A program made the translations under genes and the position numbers. The notes beneath the pieces were generated by a model. It made no database searches. It was not told the DNA's origin and saw only the letters and a list, made by a program, of their open reading frames with translations. This document shows, in pieces, positions 1-12,511 of a stretch of 64,000 bases of DNA. The number at the start of each line of letters is the position of its first letter. Positions within the stretch are counted from its first letter, which is position 1. The stretch covers positions 3,224,001-3,288,000 of the forward strand of contig NC_060026.1 in NCBI RefSeq assembly GCF_021134715.1. The letters run 5' to 3'. This DNA is from Daphnia pulex. Its lineage: Eukaryota > Arthropoda > Branchiopoda > Diplostraca > Daphniidae.

Positions 1-1833
1 TCAAAATTGGACTTTGGCGCGTCACAACCCGCCAAAGTCGGTCAACCAGAAGCGGTCGTTTCAACGTATCCTATTAATTTCCGCGAGCTTGACTTATCCG
101 CTTTTGTGTTATTATCTTCCGCGCTTGAGCTAACTGCAGAAGAATCGCCCGTCGCATTAAAGGTACTACAATACGCTTATTTAGGAAAACATAGCATCAA
201 ACGTTTTTCTTACAGCCAACAGATCTCGAATGGTTATTGGGTGATTTGTCCGCCAAATTAGAGCACAAACTCTTGACTTCAGCTCCAAAGCGACGCTTCC
301 CGATGAAACAAGACAATTCCGAAAATGAATCCTTCCTCATGCTAGATCTCTATAAACCGATGGAGGTAGCTAAGCGGAGCGTATCACTGATTAGGCGACT
401 AACACTCCACGTGGAGGCCATTTCGGGCTACTTCCAGCAACTGATCGAAATGAGCGATGGGATGCTAGATGGACCGGAAATGTACAGCGAACTTGCTCAA
501 AAACTCGGCAATAGCTACACGTTGATTTTTCGCATTCTGAATCGGATTTTGTCGTGGCACGAGTTCCAAAAGTCAACAGGGGCGACCTTACTAGAAGATG
601 CTCTAAGATCCATAGCCATTCGCGTACTTGATACCGCCAAAACTGCCGATGTGGATCAGCTTCATGCTTCTTCCTTTGATTATGTTGAGAAATTTTCCAC
701 TTCGATTACTTCGTTTGCCTGCGCCATTGAACACGTTCAATTGTTGGTCACCCTCTACAACCTCCGCCCTGATCCGGAACTTTCTGAACGGTAACAGTTC
801 TCTAAAGTGCCGTTTTGAACTTTACTAATCGCTCCCTAATTTTTGCATTCACAGATTGGCGACGGTGGCAGAAGGTTATCTGAAGCGTAGCTGGAATGAT
901 AGGGATGGAGAATCGCACAAAGGACAAAAGTTCAACCGAGACATTGAGTCTTTACTTCAGGTAAGAATTCAGGTTGAACGAGGGGGAAAAACAAGAAAAA
1001 TTATGATTGATGTTGTTCTTTTTTAGATTTACTTACTTCATGTTCCTAATATTTTCGCGAAACTGGAAGACATCATTAGCAATGCCATGGCAGAGGTACT
1101 CGCATCAGATGAAAAAGAAGGTAGCTCTGAATCGGAATCTTTCCGTACTTGCAACAAAGCTACATTCAGTTTCTACTTCCGGGCTTCATTCATCGCTTTG
1201 GTTGAGAATGTCAAGAAAATCCCGAGTCCTGCTGCAACTCCAAGATCAGTAAAGGCAACGTTTAAGACATGGGAGAAAGTAGTGAGTCTCCTGAACCAAT
1301 TGGTCGAAACAGTCAAAACTAACGACAAACGAAGCATTCTTATTTCTTGCCTAAAGTACGGCCGTTCTGTAATCGAGGTATTTTACAAGTCTGCCATGCC
1401 CTTGCTCGACAAAGAGTTCAAAAACATCAAGGAGGAATCGCAAGAATTGCTGAAAAATTTACAGAAGAGTACGCGGACGCTACAAAACGTGTGCAATCAC
1501 GCCAAGATATCGAGTGATCAGACCCTAGCTGCCAACATTCCAGCCATGACTAGAATTCGAGAAGCACTTTTCTACAGGGTTAAACACATGTTGGCCGCCC
1601 ATGGATGCGCCGAAGCTTTCTGGATTGGACATCTGAAGAACAAAAATCTTAAAGGTCAGGAGATCCTCAGCCAACGGAGTGTAGAAGAATCCGATGATGG
1701 GCGACAATCAGAGAGTGATTCGTCTTCAGAAGTAGAGGATACTGATGAAGAAGAAGACGATAATGTAACCGTTATGAGAGAGAACGCTCCGGAAGCTGGT
1801 ACTGATTCGGATTCCCGCAGTCGCGAATACTAA
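1..1833 (+). CDS. FANCD2: FANCD2, Fanconi anemia group D2 protein, C-terminal part (5' end outside window)
   Basis: This is the 3' end of FANCD2, which works with FANCI as the monoubiquitinated clamp of interstrand-crosslink repair in the nucleus. Exons read as 1-162, 216-790, 855-960 and 1027-1833, all with GT-AG introns of 53-66 bp, giving 549 in-frame residues. Diagnostic stretches are FRELDLSAFVLLSSAL near the window start, DLSAKLEHKL after the first intron, and near the end ALFYRVKHMLAAHGCAEAFW followed by IGHLKNKNLKGQEI, which closely match the vertebrate FANCD2 C-terminus. The protein ends in a strongly acidic serine-rich tail, as in known FANCD2. The monoubiquitinated lysine lies upstream of the window. 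The identification comes from remembered family motifs. Confidence 0.92.
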
Positions 1834-1974
1834 AACCCGGTTAATTTGGTTTCCCTTGGAAGGATTTCGAGTGGTTTTACCCTAAGTTTCCATTTGGTCA
1901 ATATTTTTATGAATTCAGAAAAATTTCTCCTCATGTATTTTTTGTTTTCTTACGGGAATTTTCGAAAGTTTTCG

Positions 1975-1980
1975 AATAAA
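1975..1980 (+). terminator. poly(A) signal of FANCD2
   Basis: AATAAA lies about 140 bp after the FANCD2 stop codon, in a 187-bp gap before the 3' end of the convergent ARFRP1 gene. The two genes must end within this short interval. Confidence 0.6.
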
Positions 1981-2020
1981 TAAAAATAAATGTAATCAGT
2001 ATTTCTTGCATGTCAAATTA

Positions 2021-2924
2021 TCAGTTATCACTCTGGTTCCTAGGCGGTCGGACTACATTATTACGTTTAACACACTGAACAAGCCATTTGATTCCTTCAT
2101 CCACTCCATCCCTAAAATAAAACTTTGTCACAAAGAAATTCAAATAAAAAAATTTGAAAATATTCACACCCATTCAGAGCAGAAACAGGCATCACCATGC
2201 AGTCTCTTTGGCCAATTAAGTGGGCATTTTGATTAAATATGGGCTTCACTTCACGTACACCCATACTGTCTTGAAGATCTTGTTTGTTTGCAAGAACAAG
2301 CAAGGGAATACCCTTAAGCAGTTCACTGGCAATCATTTTATCTATGCAAATTAAATCATTAGTGCCTAAATGCATGTATAAAAATGGTCCTTAAATTACC
2401 AAACACAGCTTTGGATTCTTCAATTCTGTCACGATCAAAAGCATCAACCTACATCATATGAACTTTAATGTTTTGGCAAATAAAATAGATGATAAATTTT
2501 AAATACCACATAGATTACTGCATGTGATTCGGCATAGTACTAAATGGCCAAATAGAATAAATATAAAATTATGCATAACCAAAGACATATTCATTAAAAC
2601 ACCTTGTCCCAGAGTGATTGTAATTCTTCTTGGCCACCTAAATCCCAGAAATTTAAACTACAGCCGTCTGTGTCGATGACTCCAATATTTAGTCCCACTG
2701 TTGAGGTAATTTTGTTGGGATTAAGAGCCTTGTAGTTCTTCGTGAAGTGAGTCTTTGCTGCTTCTAGATACGTCTACATAATTTTGAAGCGTTAATTTAT
2801 GCATTTGATTCCACAACTTTATTTGCATTACCGATTTCCCTGCGTTATCGAGACCCAAAATAAGTACATAATATTCGTCTAACTGAAATAAATATTTATA
2901 AAACCCTGATAAAAGATGATACAT
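2021..2924 (-). CDS. ARFRP1: ARFRP1, ADP-ribosylation factor-related GTPase
   Basis: Arf-like small GTPase of the trans-Golgi network. Six exons on the minus strand, 2924-2832, 2773-2603, 2539-2507, 2448-2400, 2341-2170 and 2111-2021, join in frame to 202 residues; the family is about 201. GTPase motifs are all present: GLDNAGKS (P-loop, residues 24-31), the switch I region ITSTVGLNIG, WDLGGQ (G3), NKQD (G4) and SALNG (G5). The N-terminus MYHLLSGFYKYLFQ matches ARFRP1, which unlike classical Arfs lacks the myristoylated glycine at position 2. The predicted C-terminus is VVRPPRNQSDN. The gene is divergent from the OSER1-like gene and convergent with FANCD2. Confidence 0.93.
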
Positions 2925-3260
2925 TCCAATATTATTTGAATGCCCAACGAGGCAACGACAAAACTTTGTTTTGACAGCCAGACCTTCCACGAGTACTGAC
3001 AGTACTGCAGAGCAACAGCGTTGCCTATATTTGTGTTCTTATTTAAAAAGTAAAATATTATTGATCTGTTGTATAAAAAATCAATTTTAAATATTTAATG
3101 TCATATATTTAAAAATGTCATCTTCATATTTATTTTTATTATTTTTTTTTTCGTTTCTTACAAAATGTTGCAACTTCTTGCATGACATCAGAATCAGAAT
3201 TGCTAAATGCGTCAATGGCTGCTCCGTGTTAAAAATTTTGTGAAGGTCTGATTTGTAAAC
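2925..3260. promoter_or_regulatory. Shared divergent promoter interval of ARFRP1 and OSER1-like gene
   Basis: 336 bp separate the two start codons, so both 5' UTRs and promoters must lie here. The sequence is AT-rich with several T runs and no clear TATA box at a useful distance from either gene, which suits a housekeeping bidirectional promoter. This is inferred from geometry. Confidence 0.5.
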
Positions 3261-3890
3261 ATGTCGGATACAAAGCTTCCAAACCCAAACTGCGAAGATG
3301 TTGTTGAAGAAGAATTGAGAAAGTTACATTTACCACATGAAACAGAAGCTATTCCTCCAGAAAGTTTGTCAAAGTAGGTTACAATAAATAGTGAATGAAT
3401 GGCCTTGGTAAATACCTAACTATCATTTGCTACTTTTCTTTGCAGACCTGAACCTTCTGAAGAGCTGTGTGAAATATGGAACCGATGTTTGGTGTCACCT
3501 TGTCCAAATCGCGTCGCATCATCTCCCGTTTTCAAGACAATAACCTTGTACAAGACAAGCTCTTCAAAATCAAGGCACGCTGGAACTAAACCTTTGTTGA
3601 GGAAAGCCCGGTTACAGATTGTGAAAAAGTCCAGATACCTGAGGAAACCCAAGCTAAACTTTTTGAAGTTCAAAGATCAAGGAACATATATTGAATCTGA
3701 TGATGCTTCCCAAGAAAGTGGTGTCAGGAATCAAAACTCTCGTGTTTTTCAGTCATCGTGTTCTCAGCAAGCATTAAACCCCTGCCCAGAAGAAGATGAC
3801 ACCACCATAGAAGAACTGGCAGCCTACTTTGACTGTATTGTATACATCCCTCGAAAGATGTCCCAAATGGCCGAGATGATGTACACATAG
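3261..3890 (+). CDS. OSER1-like oxidative stress-responsive serine-rich protein
   Basis: Two exons, 3261-3373 and 3446-3890, encode 185 residues. The N-terminus is acidic (EDVVEEELRKL); the middle is basic and serine-rich (KTSSSKSRHAGTKPLLRKAR). The C-terminus YIPRKMSQMAEMMYT matches the highly conserved last residues of vertebrate OSER1 (C20orf111) as I recall it. OSER1 responds to oxidative stress and has no known enzymatic domain. The start is chosen because it is the first ATG that stays open to the donor at 3374. The rest of the protein is too divergent to use. Confidence 0.75.
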
Positions 3891-4078
3891 TTTCTCTTTA
3901 CAGTATCAAAGATGCAAGTGTGAAGCTACTCGTCATGTATGTAATTGCAGGGTAATATGGTTCTGGCTGTTTTTTCATCAAAATGTGAAAACTGTTCATT
4001 TGTAGAATATCTATGAAATCATTTCATTCAAAATTGAAATACATGTATCAAAATTTTTCTTAACATTTATTGCAAACA

Positions 4079-4643
4079 TCATTGATCATCAGCAGGTCTT
4101 TTAAAGCCTCTCTTGAGGGATTGCTTAGAAAACTTTCTTGAAACTGTCTTACTTAGGGACATAGTTCTAGACACTTCTTCAGCTCCTACATCAGCATCTT
4201 TCTCACCCTGCAACAAAGAATTTTCCTTAGGAGGTGGTGGTTCTGTGAATCTTCTCATAATTTTTTCAATTTCAGGATTGGCTCCTTTGAAGCTCATTCT
4301 GCCAAAACAAAGATTTTCACATGCAGAATAGCTTGACTCCATCAGAAATTTGCTTCTACAAAAAAAAAAAATCAAATGAGCTGTTTAATTAATTTTGACA
4401 CCTGCTGAGATTAAATTTACCCGTGTGACAACATTGCTGAAGTGATTTCATTTGCAAAAGTTGTTTGTCTTTCTTCATCTTCTAGTTCCTTTTCAGTCTT
4501 TTCTTTGGTCCTTTTCATAAACTGTTAGTGGAATATAACATTATTAACTCCACAGGTACTAAAGTTAAATTAATTGACGAAATGTATACCTTCATTTCAA
4601 GAAGATTTTTCGAGAGGAGGAGCCTTTTCTTTTGGGGGCCCAT
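4079..4643 (-). CDS. MPHOSPH6: MPHOSPH6, nuclear exosome-associated phosphoprotein
   Basis: Three exons on the minus strand (4643-4590, 4521-4421, 4355-4079) join to 143 residues. The N-terminus LSKNLLEMKFMKR and the signature FGRMSFKGANPEIEKIM match M-phase phosphoprotein 6 (MPP6), the RNA-binding cofactor that helps dock the MTR4 helicase on the nuclear exosome for 5.8S rRNA maturation and RNA surveillance. The C-terminus is basic (FKRPADDQ). Human MPHOSPH6 is about 160 residues, so the length fits. The acceptor of exon 3 follows a run of T on the coding strand. Confidence 0.88.
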
Positions 4644-5894
4644 GTTCTTGTGTCGAATGGAACGTTGAGAGGTAAGAGTTTTTAACACCAATTCACGCTT
4701 AGTTTTCTACAATTAATTTAGCTCTAATTTTATTTAAGAAAATAGGAATTCAGACAAAAACACACGTGTGAAAATGACTAAGATTGGTTGCCAGGCAACA
4801 AAACCAATGGCAAGAATTGTAAGTTGTCCTAATTCCTAAAATAAGTAAGCCCAACCCCAAGTTTTTGCATGCGCTCTGCGCTACTGCGCATGGCCAGCAG
4901 TCCAGCATGACTGGGCAAACTGGCAATGGCACGTTAAATTGTCAATTATTAATTATCGCGGTTCATGTGCGCACAAGGCGTCACGAACTCTATAGGAATT
5001 TTCTCGGAAAAAAATCATTGAATCAGAAAAGAAAAACTTTATTTTAGATCAGGGTAATCAGGGGGTGATTTTAGACCAGGGTGATCGAGATATACATTTA
5101 GAAAGTGCACCAACAATTTCCAGCTTCACCAGTTTCAAGCCTTGCACAAATTTCCCTATTTCAACAACTGGCTCCTTATCGTTACTTTTTTTTTTCGTTT
5201 TCTCTTTGAATTCTTCCCACGAGCCAAATGACCATAAAAAAAGATAAACGCAATTATCCTCTCTTCTTGGGATAAAAGTACTGTAAGACAAGAAAGTAAA
5301 AGTTGAAATATTTCCAAATAACTCTATACAAAAACCAAGTTTTTTAAAAAGATAAAATTCCCCAAAGTTATCGACCTCGATCTTAATTATTATCAATCCT
5401 GAAATTTACCAATTATTTAGTTCATTAGAAGTAAAAAAAAAAAAAAAGTTGAATGTAAAAATGTTTGAATTGCGCAGCAGGAAATCACCTAAATCGAGCA
5501 GCAGATAGGAAAAGTCACATTGAATTTTTACCCCCAACTGTTCAGGGGGTGTTGTTGCCTTTCGTTTATTTTACGATAGGAGTCGATCAGCTGTTTTTGG
5601 GAAGCCAGTTATTTGGCAGCGAGCCATGACGTCACAACGCTCACAACAAAGCCACGTTACACGCGCTGCGATGTTAGTCAACACAAGTAAAGTCGGGAGT
5701 CCCGAGCTCCTGCGCAGACAAAGACCAGCCAGACTCTGAGCCTGACAGTTGCTTCTCTTTCGGCTCTCCAAAAGTCGAAGAAATTTCATCGCAATTAACT
5801 TTTCTTTACTGCGACTAAAACAAAAAATTGAATTTGTAAATTTCACAAGTCCATTTTGATCGTGCGCTAATTTACTACGTTTTAAAACAGCGAA
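4644..5894. other. Intergenic, no recognised gene
   Basis: This holds the 5' flanks of MPHOSPH6 (leftward) and the FBXO gene (rightward). The only longish open frame is 5396-5058 on the minus strand (112 codons, ending in SPWSKITP); it is AT-rich, has no recognisable domain and I do not call it a gene. A GC-richer stretch at about 5630-5720, with a TGACGTCA (CRE-like) site at 5627-5634, probably belongs to the FBXO promoter. Confidence 0.4.
5627..5634. promoter_or_regulatory. CRE-like palindrome upstream of FBXO25/32
   Basis: TGACGTCA, the consensus for CREB/ATF-type bZIP factors, occurs about 260 bp before the F-box gene start codon. Function is inferred from the motif alone. Confidence 0.3.
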
Positions 5895-8800
5895 ATGCCT
5901 TTTTATGCCAAAGATTGGCGTTCACCAGGCGAATCGTGGATCAAAACGGAAGATGGCTGGGAGAAGCTGAAAGTCTTGGAAACTAATCGAAAAAGATTAA
6001 TTACCGACGACGGTGTTTTCTACAGGTTAGTCATCTTATTCATCATCTCTTTTGTTTTGTGTGTGTACATTTTCTGTTGCTATGACGTTTACTTGCTTCA
6101 CTGGAGCGCGTGTTACCTGCTGTCCAATGACACCAGCAAGGCCAATGGCGAAGCTTCCCTGCTGCTCGTGATGCAATCATCACGAACTTTTCTTTGGCTC
6201 AAAAGCGAAGCCAAAAGTGAACTACGTCTTGTTCTCTTTCAGGGTCGTAGATTCTTTCTTTTTTTCTTTTCTTTCTTCATGGGCGAAAATAACCGGATGT
6301 GAGGGCGCTATACCCCCCGTCTATTCTCCTTGCGTTCACTGTCGTGAAATTTTGTTTGATTTAGTTTATCCCTTCCAATTTCTTCACTCGGGGGTTCGTG
6401 ACGGACAGTATACGTTGTTCAAGATTCTTTGGCTGTCGGCCAATTTGATTGCGACTCTTTTTTTATTCTGGAAGGGGGAGGGGGAGGTTGACGGCCTGTT
6501 TGCTCACGCACCCAGCGTGAGCCAAGACGCTATTATCCCGATGTGGGGAAATTTCTTTTCACGACGAGCTGATTGAGAATCGATAAGTAGACTTTAATGG
6601 TCCTCTTTTTGGCGTTCAAAGTTGGGAAGTATTGTAGCTTATTGATATTATCTAGTAGTACTAGAAACGGACCCGCGTTCATTCACGCTGGGCTCTCGAC
6701 ACTTTTCGTTCTCAGCTGATGACGGTGTGGAGAAAATCAATAGGGCGCCCTGGGAAACGTTGCCGTCGTGTTTTCTCATTCTTCCTCCTCCTCCATCCAC
6801 CGTCTGTTATGATCGAAATTGTATGGAATTGAGGGCACAAACCTTAGTAGCCGAGTGACGCAAAAAGTACAGATATAAAAATCGGACGAAATTTCTAAAA
6901 ATCGTGCAGGCTTATGTTTACTACGGGGGGGGAAGTTTGACGATGCCTTTCACGCCCGTGAGAATTGTTACAATGTTCGCTTGACTGCCTGTGCGTGTCC
7001 TTCAATATCCGAACGAAAAATGACGTGTGTTGGTTGAAAAAACTCTTATCGCGCAATTTAGGCGCACATCACGCCAACGAATTTATCGACTAATTGCATC
7101 ATATCATGTTAATAAAATTGGGTCTATTTTTTTTTTGTGTGTGTGTATATTTTTATCCAGGTCAGTAGATGATGACAAAGAAAACTGCGCACTCGATAAC
7201 AGCCCGGAACTCGATAAAACCAAAGGTCAGCTAGCTCATTTCGGTCATTGGCACTTTTTTTTCACGTTACATAATAAAAACATGGCGGTCGTAAAAAAAC
7301 AAAACAAACTCACGTTTTTTCTTTGTGTTTTTTGGGGGTTTCATCAGGTTGCGTTCCACCTCACTGCCAGATCACATTGAAATGCACAAAAGAGGTAACG
7401 TGTAGTCTCTTATTGATATGATCTCCGTCCGTGTGCTGCGTCAAAATAAGTCACGAGCTTGTGAGGTACGATGAAATGATAATAAAAATGTTTTGTTTGA
7501 CTATCGGTATATAGGTGGCGGGTTTCAATGGGCTGAGCGATGCCCTGCGTCGCCTGGATTTCCGCAGCGCCGTTCACGACCACCGACGATTTCCCTACAC
7601 GGCCAAATTGCTGGAATTGTTGCTCTCCCAGCATCGCATCACCAATCTGTCGGGCTGCGCTCAGAAATCGGTTCTCAATGTCCTGGAGGAGATTGCAGTT
7701 CAAGGTAATGATGACGGTGAAAGTCTACATACTAGTTCCGAATAATGTTGTACAGTACATTGAATTATATTTTCATTTTTCCAGCCCAAGGAAGCCAGCA
7801 AAACATGCACGTTCTAGTCAAATTGCTGACTGATTTGCGTACCATCGTACGAGGTGATTCGTGGTGGGGAACACCGCTGGGCTCGTCCCAACTCTGGGGC
7901 AAACACGTCCGCACTATCGATCGTATAGGCGCCATTGCTTCCAGCATTCGTCATGCCGAGGTATAATGCTAGCACATACAAATTTCATAATGATGGTCCT
8001 TATTATCCCATTCCAACTTTCGCCTGTCATCTATAATAACGGCTGATTGTGCGACAAGCGAAAGTTGGAATTGAATTTTTCACGTTCAATCATGAATATT
8101 CCCGGATTCATCCACATCCAGGCAGTTCCTGGCAGTAACGACGGGGATGATAAACCGAAATTCGAGGATTTGCCAGAGGAATGCGTCAGGGAGATCCTGT
8201 TTCGGTTGGCCGATCACCGGGACTTGTTATCGGCGGCGGAAGCGTGCGGAGTTGTTCAGAAGCTGAGCGCCGAGCAACGCTTATGGAAACGCCTCTGTCG
8301 CTTCCATTTCACGCCGGTTCAAATTAGTTTCGCACTCCGGGAGATACAGAAAGAACGGGAGAAACCTCCGTTGAACGTGACGGCAGCCCTTAACAAGAAC
8401 AACCGCAGTAGCCGAACGCCCCATCCTTATCTGAACCCCAGACGCAGTCCCGTCCGTAGTCACGATACGGATTCTTCTAAACCGGAAGAGGTCTATACTT
8501 TCCCCCATATTATCTACTATTTTTAGAATTGACAACATTCTAAAGAGTGGGGGACAATGTTACTTGTTCTTTAGTTACTGGATAACGCCTCATCCGCAGA
8601 TACACGCGGACGTGTATCGAGTGCATTTCACGAGCATTTGAAGCGCCACCGTGAAAATCTATTGAGTCTGCAAAGTGAAGACCAGGACCAGTCGAGCCAT
8701 CAGGTCATTAACGCCAATCACAACCGATTGGTGAGCTTTCAAGACGTCAGGAACCATTTCGATCAGCGGGAAATGTTGGATAACGAGCCCAGGATGAGTC

Positions 8801-9228
8801 CCCGGACGACGAATCAACTTCCGCCCAGGAGGAAAAATAACGAGAAAGATGACGACATTAGTCAGCAGACTGGTGGTAATCAGTCTAATTTGGAAACAGA
8901 CTGGGAGGATGTCTTCCATCGGGCTCGCAGGTGAAACATCTGTTTCCTGGAGGGGTGTTTCCCCTCCTCCCTTCGAAACTATTCGAAAATGTACATACTC
9001 ACGAAATTTACGTTTCTCCGCAGGTTATTTGGGCTGCGTGAAGACTACGCCGAAATTCTCCATCTGTGCCGCAACTGCCGTTGCCTATTTTGGAAGACGT
9101 ACGGACATCCATGCATAGTCGATCATCAACAGACAGATAACAAATCTGATGAGCCCAGCAGCTGTGACCCAGAAGCTTTTTACGTACCCGTCCCGCCTCA
9201 GGCTTTCCTCAAATTTTTCTCTCTTTAA
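5895..9228 (+). CDS. FBXO25/FBXO32 (atrogin-1/MAFbx) F-box protein
   Basis: Substrate receptor of an SCF ubiquitin ligase. Eight exons join in frame (5895-6025, 7161-7225, 7348-7394, 7515-7704, 7785-7960, 8122-8490, 8575-8930, 9024-9228) to 512 residues. The N-terminus MPFYAKDWRSPGESW matches the FBXO25/FBXO32 start. LSDALRRLDFRSAVHDHRRF and ITNLSGCAQKSVLNVLEEI match the leucine-zipper/charged middle. The F-box is FEDLPEECVREILFRLADH to LWKRLCRFHF in exon 6. The end, LHLCRNCRCLFWKTYGHPC to VPPQAFLKFFSL, matches the family's Cys-rich terminus. Vertebrate members are about 355 residues; most of the excess is a charged low-complexity insert in exons 6-7 between the F-box and the C-terminus. Intron 1 is 1,135 bp; the others are short. 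Confidence 0.9.
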
Positions 9229-10517
9229 CAAAGATGACAATTTCTATACTATACTTGTGTACCACAAGGTTTAAAAAAAAGCCTTTTGGTTCGATTTCGA
9301 GTCTTACAGCACCGGAAGACATTCTTATATATTTTCAAGCCACCCTCCGCATTCTCTCTATGATACATTTTGGTATTTTGGCGTAAACTATTTCTATTTT
9401 GGGAACTCGTCCTTAAAATGATGGTGACTCTTTTGGAATAAGGAAAAGCTTCAAATCAGATATTATTGCAAGTCCTCGAAGATCAACTTGATGATTTTAT
9501 TTTAGCTGTTTTTTAATAGACAATCATTTTTTGATTTTATTACTACGTACAGTATGTTGACCTTACACTGTGATAGTTTTGTTAGAGTGATTGATGGATC
9601 TGTGTACACTTTTTCTTTGGTCGTGCTCGACTTTTTCCCTCTTTTATTGGTGTCGTCTTTTGATATAACCGTCAGTTTGAGCGTCTAGAAAAACTGCACC
9701 ATATCTTCTGTCATTTTGATCATAGTCGTCCATCACTCAGTTTGTCTCTTAGGAATCTAATTTTCGCAGAAAATCTAATAGAATAAACGGTGTTTGAAGA
9801 GTCGGACAATGGGCATTGATTTTCTGTTAGGAGATGAGCGTTTCAAACAGATGTTGAATATAAACTCGCTATGCGCCAGCAGATGAGAGATAGTGAGCGT
9901 AATAAGCTCTTGAGACTTGAGAGGAAAAGAGATAGGAAAAATTGTTTAGAAAGTGATGCGCGCCTGTCTAGCGTTCAAGGGTCATTCAGATTTCCAGACG
10001 CTCACTACACAAGTTCCGTGCTGAACCCTTTGGATGGCGTGTAAAACAAAATCTAAGAAAAATGAGGATATCCAATTTCCATGAAATTTGTTTTACGTAA
10101 CTGTTTTTTGAACCACATGTTTATTCGAAGCCGATTTGTCCAACAAATATGTAGAATGGCCACACGTGCGCGGACATTTTAAAGTCGATACGCAATAGCG
10201 TGAATGTCAAATTGAAAAATTGCATGGCTAAAAGCCAAAAAACAACCCTTTGTTTGGCAATCACATGGCTGTTTTTAGAGCTGAAATTCGTTTGGAATTT
10301 GACATGGGGTAAAATATCAGGCGTATGATCATGGCCGAATTCCGCAACTACTTTAGAATAGCCGTACCACCCAAAAGGTCAACTATTTTCGTTGTGACTT
10401 TGCCAACTTGTTCTCGAAAGAAACCGATCACGTAATTGCAGAAAGATATACTGCACTTAAAATTAATATTTTTGTTTGTAAAATGCATTTAGAAAAATGA
10501 AATTAGCCTAGATTCAT
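9229..10517. other. 3' flank of FBXO25/32 and intergenic
   Basis: No coding sequence is recognisable. AATAAA at 9781-9786 is the best poly(A) candidate for the F-box gene, which would give a 3' UTR of about 560 bp. Beyond it the sequence is unique and AT-rich with no repeat or RNA gene that I can identify. Confidence 0.4.
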
Positions 10518-10555
10518 AATCGATTATTTTTCAATCGATATTTTTCAATCGATAC
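10518..10555. promoter_or_regulatory. Cluster of three AATCGAT motifs upstream of TMEM14 gene
   Basis: AATCGAT occurs three times within 38 bp, the last two inside a direct repeat TTTTTCAATCGATA. The motif resembles the TATCGATA site of the arthropod factor DREF, common at housekeeping promoters. It lies 110-150 bp before the TMEM14 start codon. Confidence 0.4.
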
Positions 10556-10664
10556 TGAAGACGTCACTATTTTGTTTACAAAAACGCGTACAAGACGAAA
10601 GTTGACGTGCAGATTAAACAACTTGTTCACTCGTATTAATAACCGACTTCGAAGAAGACTTAAA

Positions 10665-11235
10665 ATGTCGAGCACTGATTTTCTTACTTATGGCTATGCA
10701 GCCCTCGTTGCCACTGGAGGCATCATCGGATATGTTAAAGCTAGTATACATAATTTTTAAATATTTTTCTCGGCTGAAACAAATATTTAATTTATAAAAG
10801 TGTATTTGATGTCATGCAATATGCATTGAAACCATGATTTAAAATTTTGTGGTTAGGATTGATTTTTTTCTATGCCTACACTTAACATAGTTTACCTTAA
10901 ATATTATTTGTCTTTCAGAGAGCATCCCTTCTCTTGCGATGGGACTGCTATTCGGTTCCTTGATTGGATTTGGTGCATACCGTACTTCCAATAACCCCAA
11001 CAAATATTACTTGGCACTTGGTACCAGTGTTGCGTTGGGTGGTTTCATGGGAAAGAGGTACATGGACAGTGGAAAGATCATGCCTGCTGGACTTATTGCA
11101 GCAGTGAGGTAAAAGACATATTCTTGCTTTTTTTAAGTAATATATTTCATATAATGTCTTTGCATTTACAGCTTGTTAATGGTTCTTCGTTTCACAGCAA
11201 GAGCTGTTGGTCTGGTTTCCGTGAAAAAGGATTAA
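10665..11235 (+). CDS. TMEM14 family membrane protein (TMEM14A/C-like)
   Basis: Three exons (10665-10743, 10919-11108, 11172-11235) encode 110 residues, the usual family length. YGYAALVATGGIIGYVKA and IPSLAMGLLFGSLIGFGAY match TMEM14, as does SGKIMPAGLIAAVSLLMVLR. The protein is nearly all membrane, with about four helices separated by short polar loops. TMEM14C is a mitochondrial inner-membrane protein needed for porphyrin import in heme synthesis; A and C paralogues cannot be told apart here. The start is the ATG at 10665; an upstream in-frame ATG at 10572 would add a basic leader not seen in the family. Confidence 0.9.
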
Positions 11236-12505
11236 TCAATGAGGAGAGTCTTTAAAGACACAAAAACTATCAACAAATGCTATCCTGAATTCATTATTAT
11301 TTGATATTTAGTTGGGATCAAGTAAACAATACAAACTTTTGGTATATTCCTTTAGCTTTTGGGGTACTCTTGTTTCAAATTATTGTGTATTTTCTAAATA
11401 CTTATCAGTTAAAATTTCTAGTGTTGCTGATGTGAATTAAACAGTGACGGCCGAATCTATTACATAGGTATTTGAACATTTTTAGATTATGAGAATTTAA
11501 ATGTTCCTGATATAATGGGAGACAGTGAAACATAATCTATGTTCTAGGCTACAAACAGATTTTTGCAGGTTAATATTTTGAGTAATAGGGGAGCATTGAT
11601 TTATTTTGTGTGAAATATAATGTAATAAGACATAATTATTCCATCAAAAAGTAACTACAGGGAAGTTTAAAATCCACCTAAATCACAGAATAATCCTCTT
11701 TTCTGCTTTGAGAAAAGTTATGTTTTATTTATAGGACCATATTCAATTCATTTTAGGACCATTCCAATACTACGAAACTCCTACAAGTACGGACTGGAGA
11801 TACTCAGCATAGACACGTGATTTGGTCAAAGACAAGAGAAGGGGGACACGTCAGACGTGTCACTTTTTTAGGCTCCAGAAAAAAATAAGAAAGCCAAAGG
11901 AAAAGAACATAGAAGTAATCAGAACTGAATCAATTACTCTGAGATCAATTATCGAATGCAAAAATTTGTTGTAAAGGATAAGTCTCTCAATCCCTCAAAT
12001 CTCTCTTACACCCATTTTCCTTTGCTTCCCTTCGTAAAAGCGGAGAGAGCAATCCACTTCTACAAATAGGTTTTTGAGAGGTCGCGCCGTTTTAAATGTT
12101 GTGTGAGCTCAAATTTTGGCCGCTAGATGGCTTTTTTTTGTTTATTTTGTCGTCTGTGTTCTTGTTTAAAATGCTATATTTATTAAACAATTAGGGATTT
12201 GGAATTTGCATATAAGTGATGGGATTGAAAGAATTAGTGGCGAGGATCACAAGGATGAACCGTCTGCCAGATTTCGTTTGCAAACCAGGTTGGTTCAAAG
12301 TTTTCAGTTTCCTGTTATACTAACTCATACCCATTACTGTTTACATGGTTTGTGGTTATTGGTGGCGAAGTTCCAAATTAGTGCATAATGTTTAAATGTG
12401 TGCTCGTTTGCCTAAAAATTAGCAATTTTCCTTTGCACATTGAAATTATCGAAAAGGGAGGACATTCAGATGGAACCAGTAGTTAGTGATATCTTTTCTT
12501 TAGTA
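11236..12505. other. Intergenic between TMEM14 and histone palindrome
   Basis: AT-rich sequence with no open frame above about 60 codons that resembles a protein. It ends where the palindrome's left arm begins, just past the H3 3' end. Confidence 0.4.
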
Positions 12506-12511
12506 AATGGT

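Noticed and set aside
5058-5396. 112-codon minus-strand frame between MPHOSPH6 and FBXO
   Set aside because: AT-rich composition, no domain, no splice context; not supported as a gene.
6026-7160. Open frames in intron 1 of the F-box gene
   Set aside because: They lie between a good donor and acceptor that preserve the F-box protein frame; translations are T-run-derived Phe-rich sequence.
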